Below, in pieces: positions 31,301 to 43,038 of a DNA stretch of 64,000 bases. The notes under the pieces are model-generated. The model was given only the letters and a program-made list of their open reading frames with translations, had not been told where the DNA came from and searched no databases. Each line of letters starts with the position of its first letter. Positions within the stretch are counted from its first letter, which is position 1. This DNA is from Hirundichthys speculiger (taxonomy: Eukaryota > Chordata > Actinopteri > Beloniformes > Exocoetidae): assembly GCA_018398805.1 (NCBI GenBank), contig JAGFBZ010001584.1, positions 1,411,776 through 1,475,775 of the forward strand, given 5' to 3'. Position numbers and translations under genes: made by a program.

Positions 31301-34300
31301 TAAACAACAAGATAAAAAATACCCACAAGAAACCCCCCTAATCTGCTACTTCATAACTTAACTTAAAAAAAAAAAAATTTTTATGTAAGTTGAGAGTGAA
31401 TTTATGTTTATGTAACTTTTTTTAGGTTCCATCTAATCAGAAATTAATTCTAGATCATAGGCTCAAAGCATGTTTAATGTTTTCTAAGCTTTTAATCACA
31501 ACTCTACAAAGTTAACTAAAATTTCCGCAGCAGAAAATAATTGAAAAGCACTGCCTTAAATGAACCTCAGGGTAGACTGACGACTCATATTTTGACTGAT
31601 TCATCCGTGTAGTTTTTTCATGTTTACCGTTTCATCAATAACGTCCCAAAATTCATGTGCCCATGATTCATGTTGGCAGCCCATTTTAGCAGTATTTACA
31701 TTGTAAGATAAGTATTAGGATTCTGAAAGATTTGTGGGAAAATAAAGTCACGAATCTTACACACACACACAGAAGTAAATGCAACCAAGAGTATAATTGT
31801 AAATTTGTCCACAGGATTTTCATAGGCATTCAGCGGTTATTTCTCCTGTCATTAATGGAGATGTTTCTGAAGGGGCCTCCAGATGAGATATCACGAACAC
31901 GGTTACTGGCACAGCCGTGTTGATGGCATCCAATCCAGTGGATAGCAGTCGACTGTCGGCCCTCTACTGATTCAAGATTCAAGATCACTTAATTGTCATT
32001 GAGCCAGCGTCCCAGCACAACGAAATTAATTCCAGTTTCCAAGAAACAGACAAACATAGTATGACATGGGTTGACGGTGCACTGAGGCTGCAGGCAGGTG
32101 CCTAGCGCTGCCTTTCATTAGATAAGGAAATAAGGTAACACAGGGAGAGAGAGAAGAGGGTAAAAAAAAAAAAAAAAAAAAAAAAAGTATCTCTCACAAC
32201 GTGTCCTATAGAGGGCACATTAGATTTAGTTTTTGTACCTAAAAGTCCCCGGTGGCCAACACTTGATCACCTATATTATTCCGGACGTGGGCCGACCTCC
32301 GGTTGGCTTCCAGTGCAGGGTACAGCAACAAGACTTTGCTCAACAAAATTGCTAAATATGATATTAAGGTAAAATCCTGAACTCTAGTTTTTCGAAAATA
32401 CTGTATCTTAAAACTGTTCTCTACTCTCAACCAGTCCTGCATGGTATGAAACCCTTGCTGTAAACCAAAGGGACTTTTCTTCTCACTTAAATATTAGAAG
32501 TCTTGGTAACAAACATTGTAAACACATAGAGCATCTCCTTAGTGACACATGTTCCAGGTATCTCAGAGACCTGGTAATAATCAACATGTGTAGAAGCCCT
32601 GGTAACGACGCCTGGGTATCAGGCATTTAGAAAGGATAGGAAAAGGGGCAAAGGGGGAGGGGTATTACTCTATATATGCACTATTTTAACATGTAAACAA
32701 CTCGAATTGCAAGAGGCAATCAAATCACCCACCTGCAATGATAGAATTTTATGACAAGCGAAAGACCATGCTAAACTCACTTAGCCCAAACAAAGATAGA
32801 ATCAATTGAGGTGCATTTAATGTAAACTAGGGGCAACAAACAAGGTAGGAAAACCTAAAATGAACCACAGAAAAATAAAACTTACAACAATTAACAGAGT
32901 CAACCAAAGTGACAAATCACAGGCAAGAATTGATCTTTTACTTACAAATAAGCCTAATAGAATTACAAGGACATATCATTTTTTGACAGGTATTTTAGAT
33001 CATAATTGCATTTCTTTTCCAGAAAGCTCACTAAACTAAGGTTTACTAGACCATCCTATGCCCCTCCCTTCTTCTATACTAATATAATACCAAAAGAACC
33101 AATCACAAAATCTTAGTAAGGCCATAACACAATCGACTGGGAGGAAATCCTCTCATCAAATAACAAAGAAACCAGCTCTAATCTTTTTGTTAATAAAAAT
33201 CAAAGATGTGATGTCTTCTTTCCTCAGGCTCCCAAGAATGATAATATTCTTCCATGGTTAGACTAAACATGCAGGAACTTGATGAGATCTAGAGATAGAT
33301 TGCTCCAGCGCACCCTAAAAACTTGTCTGCATGCGGATAGGCTAAAATGCACACATATGCGTAATAAAGGAACACAATCTTTAAAATAGGCCAAAACCAT
33401 TTTTTTTTTTATTTCTATTATTGACAGTGCTAAGCAGGGGTGGGCAAACTACAACCCGTGGGCGACATCTGGCTCGCCGAAGACTAGTACAGCATTGCCC
33501 AAATCAAATCATATCAGAATTTTACTGCATTCATTTGACTTTGTCCTGTAATGCCTGGCATTCCACCAGGTGGCGCATCAGGTTCAGTGATACATTGACT
33601 TGATTTTGGGGAGCTCTGGATACTCTCTGTTATTACTCTGCTACTGCTCTGAACCCATCTGCAACAATGAGTGGGGCCAAAGAAAAGAAAAGTGGACAGT
33701 CAGTGGTGAGTGTATACACTGCCATCCAAGAATCAAGCACAAGGGCAAGTTATTTGCTAGCATTCTAATTAACAAAGACCTGCAAGCCTTTCTTTGAAGG
33801 GGAGTTTCTCATGGTAGAGACAGCAGGTATCTTGTGTCCTGAGAGCAGGAACAAATTTGAAAAAATTAGCTTATCACGCAGGACAGTGACTCATTGTGTT
33901 AAGATAACTGACGAAGATTTAGCTACCAAGCTAAACAAAAAAGCGAAGTCATTTACATTATATTCCTTGGTACTGGATGAAAGTAATGGCATAAAGCAGC
34001 ATTCCCAAACTTCAGAATAACATGGCCCATTTTAAATGTGAAAAAATCTCAACGGCCCACCCAAACCTTTCATCATAACTGTGATCAACAGACAAAACTA
34101 GAAGCTACGTTCCAATATGAATGTAAGCGCTCAACAAATAAGGGGGACAGTTGTCTTTTTAAGTTAAGATGACAGTTTGTTATATTACTTCTAAATATTT
34201 ATCTAAATCATGTCATAAATATTTTACAGTAATTAAAAACATATTTTTTTCAAAAGATTTGAGGATTTAAAACATATTTGTTTATTTATAATGACCTCCC

Positions 34301-37300
34301 AGGCCCACCTGCAGTACCATGACGGCCCACCAGGGGGCCGCGGCCCATACTTTGGGAATCACTGGCATATAGGACACTGCTCAGCTTTTCATCAGAGGGA
34401 TTAATGACAATTTTGAGATAACTGTGGAGTTTTTGGCATTGGAATCCATAAAGGGAAAAACGGGGAGAGGACTTGTACGACGGCATGTCAGGGGTCATCA
34501 AGAGCCACAAGGTACCTTGAAGTACAATTGGCAACGTTACCACAGATGGGTCGCCAAATCTGTCGGGTTGCTCAAGAAAATCCAGGAGAGGTTGGAAGAG
34601 GACAACCCTGAACAGGAGGTATTTTCTTACATTGCATAATCCAGCATGAAGCACTGTGTAAATCCATATTACCACGTGGTCGAGCCAGTTTTAAAACTCA
34701 TTAACTTTATCGAGCGAGGAAACTTCAGCATTGTCAGTTCATTAATTCATTTTTTAGAAACTGACACCAATCATGGGCTGCACGGTGACTTAGTGGTTAA
34801 CACTGTTGCCTCACAGCAAGAAGGTTCCTGGTTCGAACCTCAGCAGGGGCCTTTCTGTGTGGAGTTTACATGTTTTCCCCGTGCTTGCCTGGGTTTCCTC
34901 TGGGTACCCTGCCTTTGGCCCTAAGAGGTGGGACAGGCTCCAGGAGATTCCCATGACCATGCAGAGGATTAAGCAGGTATAGATAATGGATGGATGGACG
35001 CTGATCACCAGGACTTGCTTTGCCACTCCAATGTCTGCTGGTTAAGTTTGTTATCTAGTTTTTGGAGCTACTGGGAAAGCTGATGATTTTCCTGAACTGA
35101 GTGACATAGATTGGCTTTGTGATTTAGCTTTTGCTGTGAACATACTGACACACATGAATGAGCTGAACGTCAAGCCACAAGGGAAAGACCAGTTTGTGCA
35201 TGAAATGTACACAAACGTCAGAGCCTTCAAAACCAAGCTAGCTCATTTCCATACACTGGCCATGCTGAAAGAGGCCCCTTGACGTGTGAAAAAATACAGG
35301 AAATCACTGGACAACCTGCATGGAGTATTGTGACATCAGTTCTCTGATTTTGGAAAAATTGACAAGTCACTGCAGCTGGTGTCATGTCCCTTCACACAAG
35401 ACCCGGTGCCACAAGAGGTGCAGTTGGAACTGATTGATCTCCAATGTGACCGTCTTAAAGGAGAAGTTCAACTCTCTTAAAATTTCCAAACATTCAGAAG
35501 ATGGTTTAGAGGATGCTGGTGTTGTTTGGCTCTATATATATGTATGTGTGAACAGACTATTAATTATGATGAAGACTAACAAAGCACCCAACAGATCCCA
35601 GTACAGTGATGAAGTTTTTTATGTTTGATATATAGGCAACTGGTACTGGCCGGGCCTATCTGTCAAATTGTAAATGAATTACTAGGTAAAGATAATAAAT
35701 ATAAGAATAGCACCTTTTGAATTGCAAATCAATAGTATCTTGGAGAAGGATCTTGCAAGTACAGAAAACACTTATAATAATTATTTTTGAAACAGTGTGC
35801 TTGAAATAACAAGATTCTTTACTCCAACTATTGTACCTCATTTGATCAATAAAGAACATCCCATTTTCCAGTAAAAAAAAAAAAAGTAACAGAGGCAGAA
35901 GTAATAAGGATTATTGGAGCACGTAAAAGCTACAAAGCTAAGGATGTCCATGGTGTTGAAACTTCTGATACAAATATTAAATAGAACCTATTACTCACTT
36001 GGTTAACCTGTCAATTAATCAAAAAACATTTTCTTCAGCCTGGAAAGGGGCAACGGTAAACCTCCATTTTTAAATCTGGTTCTAAAATTCAGGAGGCCAG
36101 TTATAGGCCGATCAGTGTCCTAACAATAATATCTAAGGTAGCTAAAAAAAATGGGTAGGGAATCAATTGATTAAACATATGGACCAGGGTTTCAGCCCAT
36201 TACACACAATTCAGTTTGGTTTCTGGCTACACCACTCCACTACATAAGGAAACTGCATGTATATTGAAAAGGTTATGCATCTGCTGGACAAGTACCCCTG
36301 TGTAGGAACTGTATTTCTTGACTGGATGCGTCACCATCAGCTTGTCATCAAGGTCTGTACAGGTAGGTTAATGACCTATTCATTTGAATCAAGCTAAAGC
36401 AGGAAAATATTTAAGACATGCAGGATTGCCGCTTTAGAGGACAGGACACCCCGGACATCAGCAGGGGTCACATCCCCTTATCTCAGCAGTCCTGTTCGTT
36501 TTCCACAAGGTTTAATCCCTGGACCCTTATTCTCTTGTGCACAAATGATCGCTCAGATGGATGTCCTGACCTTGGTGTTCAAATGTATGTATATGATGTG
36601 GATATTTTTACGCATGGCTTGAACATTGACATCACCTCATCCAAACTTACAAACGCATTAAACAAGGTACAAGACTGCCTCAATAACAGCTGCCCTAAGC
36701 TTCACACACACAAACAAAAAGAAAAGGGAAGGGAAGAAAATAAAAATGGTTTAAATGACATTCATTAAACGACCAGTAGAGCAGAACAGATCCAACCTGT
36801 ATATATGAGGTGAGGAACTTGAAATGGTATCCCAATACAAGTACTTTGGGGTCATACTGGACTCCAGTCTTATTAAAACAAAGAAAGAAATGTGGCCAAC
36901 CTTCTAAAATTCAACATGTGAAATTTTAAACAAATCAGGCCCTTCATCTCAGCTGACGCAGCCAAATCATTGTGTGATATTGTCTCATATTGAGTACTGC
37001 TTTACAATTTGGTCATCAGCTGTTGTCACTATATTAAAACCTATGGAACAACTTTATTTAAAAAAAGCCATCAAAGTGTTTGCCAAGAAGCCATATTAAT
37101 TTCATCATTGTGCCATTATAGAGAAATCTAATTTATTCCCCCTTGGAGGAATATATTAGACAGAGAAACAATATTGTTACTATCAGATCAGTCTGCAGAG
37201 GGGCCTGTGAGGTGCAGTTTAGATGAACTACCACTGATCAAAAGGACCTATCTGTTAAAAGTTTTATGAGTTGCAATAGTCTCTCAACTACGATTTGAGA

Positions 37301-38842
37301 AAGTTCCGCATTTACTGCTTTTAAAAAATAGCTAAAAAAATGATTGAAAACTAATCAAACCTGTGAGCATATGTTAAGTGTAAGCAGCATTTTTATGCAG
37401 TAATGTCATTAAGTATTCCTTTGCTGAAATGTTATTTGATTATTTTTTGTACTGTCATTGATTATTTTTATTTATTTTTTTTATTAATTTTCTTGTTGGA
37501 GGACTGTGGATTTAAATTAGCTTCTAGCTAAATCCAGCACATTTACACATTATCATGTATTTGTACAGTGTAATTGGCACTGTCCTCACCAAAAAAAAAA
37601 AAAAAAGTATAAATATTCCTGCTACATTCAGAGCTGGATGTTACTCTTGGATCAACACAAATAATCAGAATAATTCAACTGTGTGCATTCATGTGCAAAT
37701 ATTGCATTTCTAGCCCATGACATTTGTATACTGTCCTATCCTGTTCCTGTCTTACCTGTCAACACTTGGCTGCATGGCTTTATTTTAAATGAGTTTGCTC
37801 TTGTGCTGTCAGCAGATATTTTGGAATTCTAATACTGTTCCCTTTCTGCCTCTTCATCTCTTGTTCCGAGCTTAGTTTAACCATTATACTAATCAAAGCT
37901 CTCACTAACAAGGTGATGCACCCCTCCCCCCTGCAGTGCTGCACCTCAGCCCACGCTGATATAAGCTGCTGGAGTTTCTTTTTCTGGCTGCCCAGATCCT
38001 GGCCTTCATCCTGCAGTGTGCTGTACCGCTCAGCCAGCACAGAAGGCTGCTGGGAGATTAGTTTACACAATAGTCACTATGAGTGTCATACAGCACAGCC
38101 ACTTAGTTTAGACACGCTGCAGCTTAAATTCTTTGCGCGTAGTGTGTGAGTGCATACACTGATCTACTGTGCGTGAGAAGATAAGGTGTTGCGTGTGTAA
38201 GACAACAGATCATGACACCTAACCACTCCGTCTTGAAACCTGTCATGAGTGGAGTAGTAGCTCTTCTGTACAGCTGCTTGCTGCTGTTTAAATAAACTCT
38301 AAACACTACAGCTTTGCACTACAGCAATACACCACAGACTGCTAAAAATTGCAGTCAGTTCCACAGCATTGGTCTGACTGTGCTGAAAAGTCGATATCAC
38401 ACTGATGAGAAGTTTACATGAAATCTACCATAGTACCTTGTGGGTGTAGCTTTTCATTGATGTATGGAACTTCTACATTAATCATGGTAAACTATATCAC
38501 AATTTCTGTCTGTCTGCAAAATCTGTGCTATAAAAACAGGCTACATCTGAACACTTGACATGCAGAGGCTTGCTTCAAGTGTCAAGTCAATTACTGTTCT
38601 TTTCTAGTAAAGACAAGTTAGCTGGCGTTTTGTCAACAAGCAGGTCAGGAGTGGCAGATTCCCTGGAATATTTTTTTTTTTTTGTGCTGGAGCTCTGCAG
38701 GTACCACTATAAAGCATTATTCAAATAGGAAAGAGCAACTGGTTGATAGTGAATTCAAAGAAAATCTATTCATATTTTTTGTTTAACAACAACAACAACA
38801 ACAACACTACTACTACTACTACTACTACTACTACCACTACCA

Positions 38843-38887
<45 letters not shown>

Positions 38888-39421
38888 AAGCCTGATTTAT
38901 ACCTGGACGTCAGGTCGTCTGCGTATGTGACGCAGACAACGCAGAGATGCCCCCCCCCCCACCCTACGCAGACACTCCGGTGCACCTACCCAAAATTGTA
39001 GGTCGACGCAGACAGCGCCGCAGAGAGTGTCGCAGAGAGGAGAGAAAGGAGGCCTCTGATTGGTCAATTCTACATTCGCATAGAAAAGAGCGCGTCATTG
39101 AAAAAATGAGGAAGTACCAACATCTGTGCGATTCTCGTTCTCCACACTACAAAGACAGCACATATTCTAGTAATTCATGGAGGGAGATTGCAATGAATGT
39201 GGATACGGCCGAGACGGTGAGGAGGTGGAAAAACGCAAAAGATAAGTTTAGTTAGTTTAGTGTTAAGTTCGTGATTGTCTCTCTTGCATTGTGGCGTGGA
39301 ATAACATAGCGCAGAGCGCGCTTCAAAGTTGAGTACAAATCAAAAGTGACTGCGGCATCTCTGCAACAAGCTGACGGCGACACATTGCTGCGAGAGTATA
39401 CACGGCCCTTACTACTACTAT

Positions 39422-39483
<62 letters not shown>

Positions 39484-42295
39484 GTAGTAATAATATGAAC
39501 AAACTAATGAAATATAAACTATGCAGACGGGTTCACACATCCTTAATTTTTCTTCGTCGTCCCTTTTATCTTCTGTCTGTATTTATCTTATGCCTTGTCT
39601 TTATTAGATAAAATCTAATTGAATTAGACATCCCTTTGCGCATGACCAGTGGATTTATAAGGCAGAAATATTCATTTAGGAGATTTATTTTCATAACACC
39701 AGCAAAAAAGAGAAAAAATAATTAGGATAAATGGTAAAAGGGTGTGTCAAAAGTATGTATATATTATATTATGATATATTATAAACAGATTCCAAACAGT
39801 TACTTGACAAGTTAAATAAAGCCTGTTTATGCTTGTTTGAAAAAAAAAACAAAACTGCCTCCTCTCCAGAGACAACTGGTAGCTTTACGAAGTAGACTTG
39901 GTTTAAAAACAGTCTGTCTGTTTTTCCTCACTGAAGAGTCTTGGAGCAGCGGACGTGTACAAATGATTAGACCCAACATTATAAACTCTATTTGTATGTG
40001 CAGTAAAGAAGAAATTGCTCGGAAATTACCCTCATACATACCTCCTGGCAGAGGTCCTGTGCTTGCGCTGTGAGGGGTGAGGTGGGACTAACTCTGTTCA
40101 TCTGCTGGGACACAGCAGTGTAGATCGTGTAGGCATTCCTGAATTCCTCATTGTCTAGGAGCTGCATTATCACATCCACATCCTGTTGGCTCTGAGCATC
40201 ATTCAAGCAGTGCTGTGCCCACTTCAGAGCCTGCAGTAACTCATCCAGGCCTGAGAAAGAGGCATAGACATTGAGAAGATCAGAGGCAATGGTGAGCAAA
40301 AAGCCATAAATCAAATAAAATCAGAAAATCCTTTGCCTTTCAAGCAGTGAAAGATGTCTCCAGCATTTCATTCTACCTAATTTCAATCTAATAAACCCTG
40401 ATTTTTGTCTAAGGCATGTCTCAAGCTATAGTGCTTCGGTCTATAAATTTAAAACCATTAGGACACGAGCCTTGTTATTTCTGAGAGAAAGTCTTTTACT
40501 ATGCTTAAATAAATGTCCATATTTAAAAGGTCAGTGTTTTCATCTCCTATATAACCTCCACATAAAGAATTACAGTCTAGAGTCTTCAAGATTTTTCCCA
40601 ATTGCTTTCGGATGCAAGGTGCAGCCCATAGCAGCAGAATGAAAGAATGAAATGCAAAAGAAACATGTAATAAACTAAGATCTATTGGCTTGTGTTTTTT
40701 TTCAGCCACTCAGATGTAGATTTGGTGGGCTTAGGATCATTGTCCTGTTACATCTTGTTTTGTTTTTTTTTTTTTGGGGGGGGGGGGGGGGGTGACCCCC
40801 AGGTACCATACTTTTTTTTTTTTTTAATTCCATTCTGGAATAAAGTATAATTGCACATATACTACAAACAAACCCTCAAGAGACACCACAGAAAAACATT
40901 TAACAGGGATGAAAAGAAAGACGGAGAGAGACGGAGTAGTTATGGCTTCACTATAACTACGGTGGGATTGATGCACTTTAAATCTTTACAGACTAAAAAA
41001 CAGTTTTAATAAAGTTATCCTTTGTTCCAAGTTTATCTATATTTCTTTTTTGTTTCCCTTAAAGTTAATAAGGATACAGTGTTATGCAGAGGTGTTCTTA
41101 AAACAATTTTATAGATAAAAAAAATACTATTTATAGTCGCAGTGGAGGATGGGTGGGGGGCACAAAATGTTTTCTCCTTCCTGGGGGTGCACAGCAGAAA
41201 ATAATTGAGAACCACTGCTCTATAGTAATCTTCCTAATTCATGAGACTGAAATTAACAGATTTTGCAGCTGAGAGGACCAGAATTTGTCTTGAACTAACA
41301 TTTTCTGTATTAACATGTCATGACATGTCTGGAATGAATCAATAAAATGAAATGAAATGAAAGTAATAATAACACGTTTATAGTAAGCCTAAAGACTATT
41401 CTTTTGTTTTGTTACTAAGCAAATACAAGCACTGGGAAAACATGGTGCAAAGTCAAAATTGAAATGTCAGAGCCTAGAGTGTACTATATATATACACACA
41501 CAGGACTTTGTTTGTTTTTTCTTTGTTACTGTTTTTGTTCTCTGTAACTGTGACTAAAGATTACAATAAAGCCCTAAGTGATGTTTCAAAGACTGAAAAT
41601 CAAAACAAATGTCAAGAAAAAACAAAGAAACTATATATTGGAATAAAATGGCAAAGCCAACCTACATGTCCTGCATCAAAAACCTTTTTCTTTGAGAATA
41701 CTACTGGATGTTGTGTTGCATTCAGCTAACCAGAGGAAACTCGGGACAGCTCATAAAACACACCATCCTCCTCCATCCCTGCCCTCTGCTCTCCCCCTTC
41801 ATTTTTTTTTACTCCTTTTGTTTTCACTGAGATTTTTTGAGTAAAGCCTCACAATTTTCTATTCTTCTTTGAAGCTGTATTCCTCCTCTTTCACACACCC
41901 CTTTCTCTGCCCAACCTCTCCAACTCTCAAAAAGACTTCAAAGCTCACTGGGCCCTTCCGCTTAACTCACCAACAACAGGATCTGTGCTTGTGTCCGTAG
42001 TAGCCTTTTCCTTCCCCTCAAAGGTGGGATTGTCAATGCCCACCTTGGGGTTTTGCGACAGCTTCTTGAGCCTGAGCGAAGCATTGGGATCGATGTCATG
42101 CTTTCCCTTGCCGTCGTCCTCTTTCCTGTTCCTCAGCTCCTCTTGGTAATGCTGAATCCTGTCCATGTGGGCACTGCAGTGTGGAGATTTGACAAGGCTA
42201 CTTTCCTCCCCTGGACAGTCCACAGCCCTCTCTCTGTGGCTCACAGCCTGAACAGAGGCCTCTTGAACATAACCGTTCATATGGGATGTAATCAT
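22387..42295 (-). CDS. pals1: PALS1/MPP5, MAGUK polarity scaffold
   Basis: Membrane-associated guanylate-kinase protein that links Crumbs (PDZ-SH3), PATJ (L27N) and LIN7 (L27C) at epithelial and photoreceptor apical junctions; zebrafish nagie oko is its orthologue. Thirteen coding exons: 42295-41971, 40250-40042, 31201-31124, 29304-29185, 27456-27295, 27181-27104, 27006-26823, 24562-24494, 24401-24330, 23743-23582, 23394-23192, 22937-22827, 22563-22387 (TAG). All phases close, giving 649 residues (human 675), with no indels. Order: conserved N-terminal region starting [10 protein letters not shown]27N (about 109-178), L27C (about 179-225), PDZ (about 235-325, [21 protein letters not shown]), SH3 (about 328-390, FDYDPSDDP), a basic HOOK linker (KKSKKQKKR) and GUK (about 445-649, [15 protein letters not shown]), ending in WLC. 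The linker before the PDZ is about ten residues shorter than in human. Teleosts have two copies; which one this is cannot be told here. Confidence 0.97.
24563..26822 (-). other. pals1 intron between SH3 and HOOK exons
   Basis: This is a 2.3-kb intron. A Tc1-type terminus is recognisable at 25151-25195; the rest (25440-26640) looks repeat-like but I cannot assign it to a family. No coding exon is seen. Confidence 0.5.
25151..25410 (-). mobile_element. Tc1-like transposon end
   Basis: The plus-strand text 'gtcaaaagtttggaaacacc' (25157-25176) is the characteristic terminal repeat of fish Tc1 elements, and is followed by AT-rich terminal sequence. No transposase reading frame survives and the other end was not found. 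Confidence 0.4.
27457..29184 (-). other. pals1 intron before the PDZ core exon
   Basis: This 1.7-kb intron lies between exons 29304-29185 and 27456-27295. I see no exon, RNA gene or named repeat in it. Confidence 0.5.
29305..31123 (-). other. pals1 intron within the L27C-PDZ linker region
   Basis: This 1.8-kb intron includes a short G run near 30150. Nothing else in it can be supported. Confidence 0.5.
31970..32187 (+). mobile_element. Poly(A)-tailed retroposon of unknown family
   Basis: A 'ttcaagattcaagatcactt' block with 'attgtcattgagcc' and 'cacaacgaaatt' resembles a repeat widespread in fish genomes. It is followed by a 26-base A run at 32162-32187, which suggests reverse-transcribed insertion. 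No protein is encoded. The 5' boundary is approximate. Confidence 0.4.
33997..34364. mobile_element. hAT miniature element, copy 1, nested in the hAT element
   Basis: It begins CAGCATTCCCAAACTT and ends ACTTTGGGAATCACTG, forming terminal inverted repeats. It is flanked by near-identical 8-bp duplications (GCATAAAG at 33989-33996, GCATATAG at 34365-34372), as expected for hAT. It interrupts the older transposase just after [10 protein letters not shown] relative lies at 43232-43509. Confidence 0.85.
34775..34998 (+). mobile_element. tRNA-like SINE nested in the hAT element
   Basis: It carries RNA polymerase III-type boxes: an A-box-like TAGTGGTTAA (34791-34800) and a B box GGTTCGAAC (34830-34838). 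It ends in TGGA repeats (about 34988-34998) rather than poly(A). It splits the host transposase between LETDT and [10 protein letters not shown]. The tail matches, in opposite orientation, the 47-bp insert at 53248-53294. Confidence 0.65.
35980..37606 (+). mobile_element. Dead non-LTR retrotransposon (LINE), 3' part of reverse transcriptase
   Basis: Broken frames show reverse-transcriptase-like text: RPISVLTI and SKVAKK near 36105-36145, TIQFGFW near 36210, and the C-terminal thumb region with [11 protein letters not shown] near 37185-37210 and [10 protein letters not shown] near 37300-37330. A 16-base A run at 37591-37606 marks the 3' end. Many stops are present and the 5' end is truncated. 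The subfamily is not determined. Confidence 0.6.
38786..38886 (+). repeat. CAA/CTA trinucleotide microsatellite, left block
   Basis: A CAA run passes directly into CTA repeats with CCA interruptions. It is the left flank of the Harbinger-like insertion and pairs with the CTA block at 39410-39483. Confidence 0.85.
38887..39409 (+). mobile_element. PIF/Harbinger remnant with MADF-domain fragment
   Basis: The ends are imperfect inverted repeats: TAAAGCCTGATTTATAC on the left, and on the right the complement of TAAGGGCCGTGTATAC. The frame at about 39085-39255 encodes a MADF/Myb-like DNA-binding segment ([14 protein letters not shown], then NSWREIA) as found in the second protein of Harbinger elements. 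The rest of that protein and the nuclease gene are missing. It sits inside a CTA microsatellite. Confidence 0.65.
39410..39483 (+). repeat. CTA microsatellite, right block
   Basis: A run of CTA units continues the left block on the other side of the Harbinger remnant. Length polymorphism is likely. Confidence 0.85.
40765..41217 (-). mobile_element. hAT non-autonomous element, copy A
   Basis: The right end CAGAAAATAATTGAGAACCACTG (41195-41217) is the complement of the left end of the element at 53100. Internal text such as 'ataaggatacagtgttatgcagagg' and 'actatttatagtcgcagtggagg' also matches that copy in reverse orientation. The left boundary is uncertain and lies near a 17-base G run (40776-40792). 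Confidence 0.65.
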
Positions 42296-42404
42296 CCCTG
42301 TTGCAGCAGCGTACAGCTCAAACCACCCCAGTGTTTGCTGAGGTCTGCTGGAGTGTTATGAGGAAGTACTGCAAAGACTTTTCAACACAGGGGTCATAGC
42401 ATAC

Positions 42405-42449
42405 CAGAGAGGGATGCTGTCCTTTCAGCTTGTTCAGTGATCTCTCATC
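42405..42449 (-). other. Possible pals1 5'UTR mini-exon (45 nt)
   Basis: On the minus strand a strong acceptor (CTTCTGTTTGTGTTCCAG) precedes 42449 and a donor GTATGC follows 42405. Joining it to the coding exon would need an acceptor close to the ATG, for example the CAACAG just upstream, leaving an intron of only about 105 nt. It is unproven, but the signals are better than expected by chance. Confidence 0.35.
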
Positions 42450-43038
42450 CTGGAACACAAACAGAAGGTTAAAAGGTATTTCTTTTAAAATACAAATTTT
42501 TAAGAAAGGGTAAGAAAATATTTTCTGTTATAACAGTTACTTTTAAATCACATTCTCAAAAAAACACAGATTTATCTTAAGATATTTTGCTGCAGTTTGG
42601 CAGCTATAATAAAGTTACTGGTAGCTCAAATGACAAAACTAAAGCTACAGAGGAAACTTCTATTAAAAAAACTTTTGTATTTTTGTAATGGTCAAGATTG
42701 TTAAAAAAAAAAAAATCTTGTGCTGACTCCAAATTCTGTAAAAATCCATCATTATCATACAATCAACTGCATGATTCATTTGTAAAGTGTACAAAGAATA
42801 TGTGTTTTTTTGTTTTTATCAAAGACAAAAGGGTGAGTTAATGAATCATTTTTTTGTCAATTTTGGAATGATCTTTTTTTTCTCCTTTTAATTCTAGTTC
42901 CACCATTTTAAGCATGAGATTGTTTTTCTTATTTTCCTTATTGTCCTTATTCATTTTCTTCACCTTTCCTTATCTAGCCAGAAAATTTGAAGGGGCCATA
43001 TTATTCTTTCCTGTTTTCTGGCTCATCTACATGTTATA

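Larger units (their letters stand above)
33435..35640 (+). mobile_element. Decayed hAT (Charlie-like, GTF2IRD2-type) transposon
   Basis: The element opens with CAGGGGTGGGCAAACT, a Charlie-type hAT terminus. It contains broken pieces of a transposase related to the one captured in GTF2IRD2. Recognisable pieces are [13 protein letters not shown] and SLVLDESN (33850-33990), [12 protein letters not shown] (34424-34460), [11 protein letters not shown] (34680-34715), [17 protein letters not shown] (35196-35250) and [15 protein letters not shown] (35360-35405). Stops, frameshifts and two later insertions (33997-34364 and 34775-34998) show it is long dead. The right end is approximate. Confidence 0.75.
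31202..40041 (-). other. Large pals1 intron, landing site for nested transposons
   Basis: This 8.8-kb intron separates the L27N and L27C exons. It contains, in order, a retroposon with a poly(A) tail (31970-32190), a decayed hAT element interrupted by a miniature element and a SINE (33435-35640), a dead LINE (35980-37606), and a Harbinger remnant inside a CTA microsatellite (38786-39486). Intervals 32200-33430 and 37610-38780 show nothing I can name. Confidence 0.7.

Noticed and set aside
34791..34840. Possible tRNA gene (A and B boxes)
   Set aside because: No cloverleaf can be formed and the context is an interspersed SINE, so it is called a mobile element.
38770..38985. Minus-strand serine-rich open frame
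   Set aside because: It is a translation of the CTA microsatellite and has no independent support.
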